This document shows, one piece after another, positions 62,009-64,000 of a stretch of DNA of 64,000 bases. Position numbers and translations under genes: made by a program. Source of the DNA: Setoptus koraiensis (lineage: Eukaryota; Arthropoda); NCBI GenBank assembly GCA_048013815.1, contig CM106586.1, positions 21,700,001-21,764,000 of the forward strand. Direction: 5' to 3'. The notes below the pieces were generated by a model. That model was not told where the DNA came from. It did not search any database and was given only the letters and a program-made list of their open reading frames with translations. Positions within the stretch are counted from its first letter, which is position 1; every line of letters begins with the position of its first letter.

Positions 62009-62465
62009 CTGTTGTTTGTTGGGCGCCTTCTGCTGGCAAGCGGCAACAACGGCACAACTGCAACAACTCATTTTCGCTGTTGCTTGTTTTATCCGTTTGG
62101 CCGTTCGTTGTGTGTATTGCGCACAACAACGTGACCATCGCAATGGGTCGGCTCCATTTGAAGTGAGCGGCTCCACTTTGCTGCCAACCGGGCTCGAGGC
62201 CGCGCTTCGATTCGCGGCCGAAGCGATGGGCGCAAATCGAAGCCCATTCAATTCGAAGCGAGCGAGCATGATTCATCATAATCATGTCATAATCAATTAA
62301 GCATGTGATAACTGCAAACAAGAGCGATCAAGAGCGAAGCGTCAACGATTTAAACACGGTAGGTGCTAATTTGACGGCTGCAACATGTGCATCGATATTC
62401 GGGCCGCCATTCAATTTGACGAGCACGGGCCGGCTACCTGTCCGTGGCCAGCGCCCAGCGACCAA

Positions 62466-62526
62466 GCGGCAACCGAACGGCGACCGAGCGGCGACCGAGC
62501 GGCGATCGAGCGGCAACCGAACGGCC
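62466..62526. repeat. 11-bp tandem repeat (GCGGCGACCGA), about 5.5 copies
   Basis: Imperfect units (GCGGCAACCGA, GCGGCGATCGA). An 11-bp unit shifts the frame at each copy, so all three frames stay open together with similar Arg/Ala/Gly composition. Confidence 0.9.
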
Positions 62527-62529
62527 GGC

Positions 62530-63800
62530 GAGCCTCGGGCTCACTCATTGGCGCTGCACGACTTATCGCCCACCAATAGGCGCCGAAGCCGGCCGAAAGC
62601 ACAAATATCGAAGCGTAGCCAATGTCTTATATTGTATTAATGTTATATCGTGGCGCGTAACATTGTAGCTGGCGCATTGTTGGTAGCTAATAGCTGGCAA
62701 TTATTAGATTTGTCCAACTAGAACTAATGAGACGTCATGATCTCGGCCCACAATGGCCGCTGATGACGCTCTTCACCTTGCCAAACTGTCTGCTCTCTTG
62801 TATTTTTTTATTTTTGTTGTTTGTAGCGCTTATGGGCGCTCAAAATTAATTAGTCCAATCAAGTTAGATAAGCTGCGAGTCGCAATTTATCGCTCGTGCG
62901 CCATTCTTCATCGACGTGCTCGTCGCCGTCGCCGTCGTCCATCCAACTGTAACGTGTTTTCGGCCATTCAACTGGCCAGTTTAATCCGAAGCCGAAAACA
63001 ACAACGCCAACATCAGTAGCAAAATGGTAGCAATCTGAGAAAAAGAAACGAAAGCAACGCCGCCCTTGAGACAGACGCCGCATCAACCAGCCACCCACTG
63101 CCCGCTGCGTCACATTGTCCGGCATTGTTTTGAGGCACTGGCGCCATCCTCTATACATCCGTTACATCATGTTATATAACATCATCATATAATATCATCA
63201 TCAGCATATAATATCGTCATCATACAATATTGTCGGCGTCAATGTAGCGCTTGTTCCATTCATTGTTTGATTATTGTTGTTTCATGCCGTTATTATGCAA
63301 CGTTATTATCAGCGGCCCTAATGAAGCCTCGACAGCCTCTGATGGCTCTAGTTGGCAGAGACTTTGCATGGCAGCAACTGGATTCGCTCGGGGTGTAAAT
63401 TTTTCATGAATGAATGTGCGTCTTCGATTGAGTTTGCGTCGGCCAATCTCTAAACAATTTGACCATGTTCGGACCGTTGCACTCCGTATTTCGGCGCACT
63501 CTGTCGTTGTGAAACTCTCTAAATATCGCAATAATAATTGGAAACTTGGAAAAATAATAAAAGATTTTCTCGATCGGTTTGAAAAAGCGCGAGTTGCTTG
63601 CGAAAACTTGAGTCAGCAATCTTAATTGCCATGCTCGAGCATGTCTCACTTAGGCTACTGATCTCAGCTAACTGAAAAGCAACCAACGTCTTTGTTCTCG
63701 AGCAGTTACAAGCTTCTAAACTTGAAAACAATTTTTAATTCTGAACAAATACTGGCATTTACGATCGATGTAAATTCACCACTGACCATCTATTGTTTGT
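62530..63800. other. Non-coding interval near the right edge
   Basis: No gene supported. It contains an imperfect ATCATCATATAATATC-type repeat at about 63177-63230 with a GTTATATAAC palindrome, and short frames on both strands around 63271-63731 with no recognised family. Confidence 0.45.
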
Positions 63801-63805
63801 GACCA

Positions 63806-63988
63806 GTGACGCCACCTAGAGTTGAAATTTTCATTCACGGCATGAAAGGCAAACAAAAAGATTTGTTGCCAGCGAAGCCTCAATTTTGTTTCGCTCTCAA
63901 GGCTTATTATCATGGCAAATGTCTCAATTTACGAGCCACGGTGCTGTCAGTGTGGCAGGCTAACGGGTCCGATTTGGTAGTGAGTTGA
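63806..63988 (+). other. Possible exon-like open stretch at the window edge
   Basis: An open frame without a good ATG start encodes a non-repetitive, basic sequence (MKGKQKDLLPAKPQFCFALK and onward). CACCTAG just upstream could be an acceptor. It may be an exon of a gene extending past the window or chance. No family recognised. Confidence 0.15.
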
Positions 63989-64000
63989 TACTACCGAAAC

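Noticed and set aside
1-64000. tRNA genes, CRISPR arrays, LTR or other large transposons
   Set aside because: No cloverleaf with A- and B-box pairing, no spaced direct-repeat array, and no long terminal repeats, reverse-transcriptase or transposase motifs were seen on either strand by eye; tRNAscan-SE and RepeatMasker would be decisive.

Overview
The window looks like nuclear DNA from a small-intron metazoan, most likely an arthropod or a close ecdysozoan relative. The reasons are two achaete-scute-family (ASC) bHLH genes with very long poly-Gln/Asn/His tracts, short introns (168 bp and a possible 64 bp), AATAAA poly(A) signals, many short tandem repeats, and a decayed fragment of a eukaryotic 18S rRNA gene. 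I cannot name the species. The region is gene-poor: roughly 90% of it shows no supportable coding sequence, and almost all open frames are chance frames or frames held open by AAC/CAG/GTT repeats.

Layout. Positions 1-21300 hold no gene I can defend, only tandem repeats, hairpins and possible promoter-like sites. At 22069-23229 there is an intronless achaete-scute homologue with a poly(A) signal at 23315. From 23330 to 41700 the sequence is again non-coding, except for an 18S rDNA relic at about 26009-26260 and a 160-bp array of helically phased A/T tracts at 38901-39060. At 41785-42219 lies a small gene for a putative secreted protein with an Arg6 stretch, an Asn-rich repeat and an Ala/Gly-rich C-terminus; it has a TATA box upstream and several AATAAA signals downstream. 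From 42370 to 50900 there are only repeats. A second, two-exon ASC-type bHLH gene (51877-54633) encodes an unusually long 862-residue protein. About 0.6 kb after it is a degenerate tandem copy of the same gene (55245-56125), which keeps traces of exon 1, the intron junction, the bHLH and the C-terminal tail. Beyond that are weaker candidates: a possible spliced 44-residue microprotein gene (56855-57053), an intronless 99-codon frame (61502-61801), a fold-back element (58448-58520) and further repeats.

Taken together, two intact ASC-type genes and one dead copy, all on the + strand within 35 kb and surrounded by long non-coding DNA, resemble the layout of an achaete-scute-type complex: proneural transcription factors spaced by large presumed regulatory regions. 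The proteins would be expected to bind E-boxes as heterodimers with a Daughterless/E-protein partner. The flanks repeatedly carry the word CAGGTGAG and a 13-bp palindrome, TGACCA(C/G)TGGTCA. Whether these are regulatory is inference.
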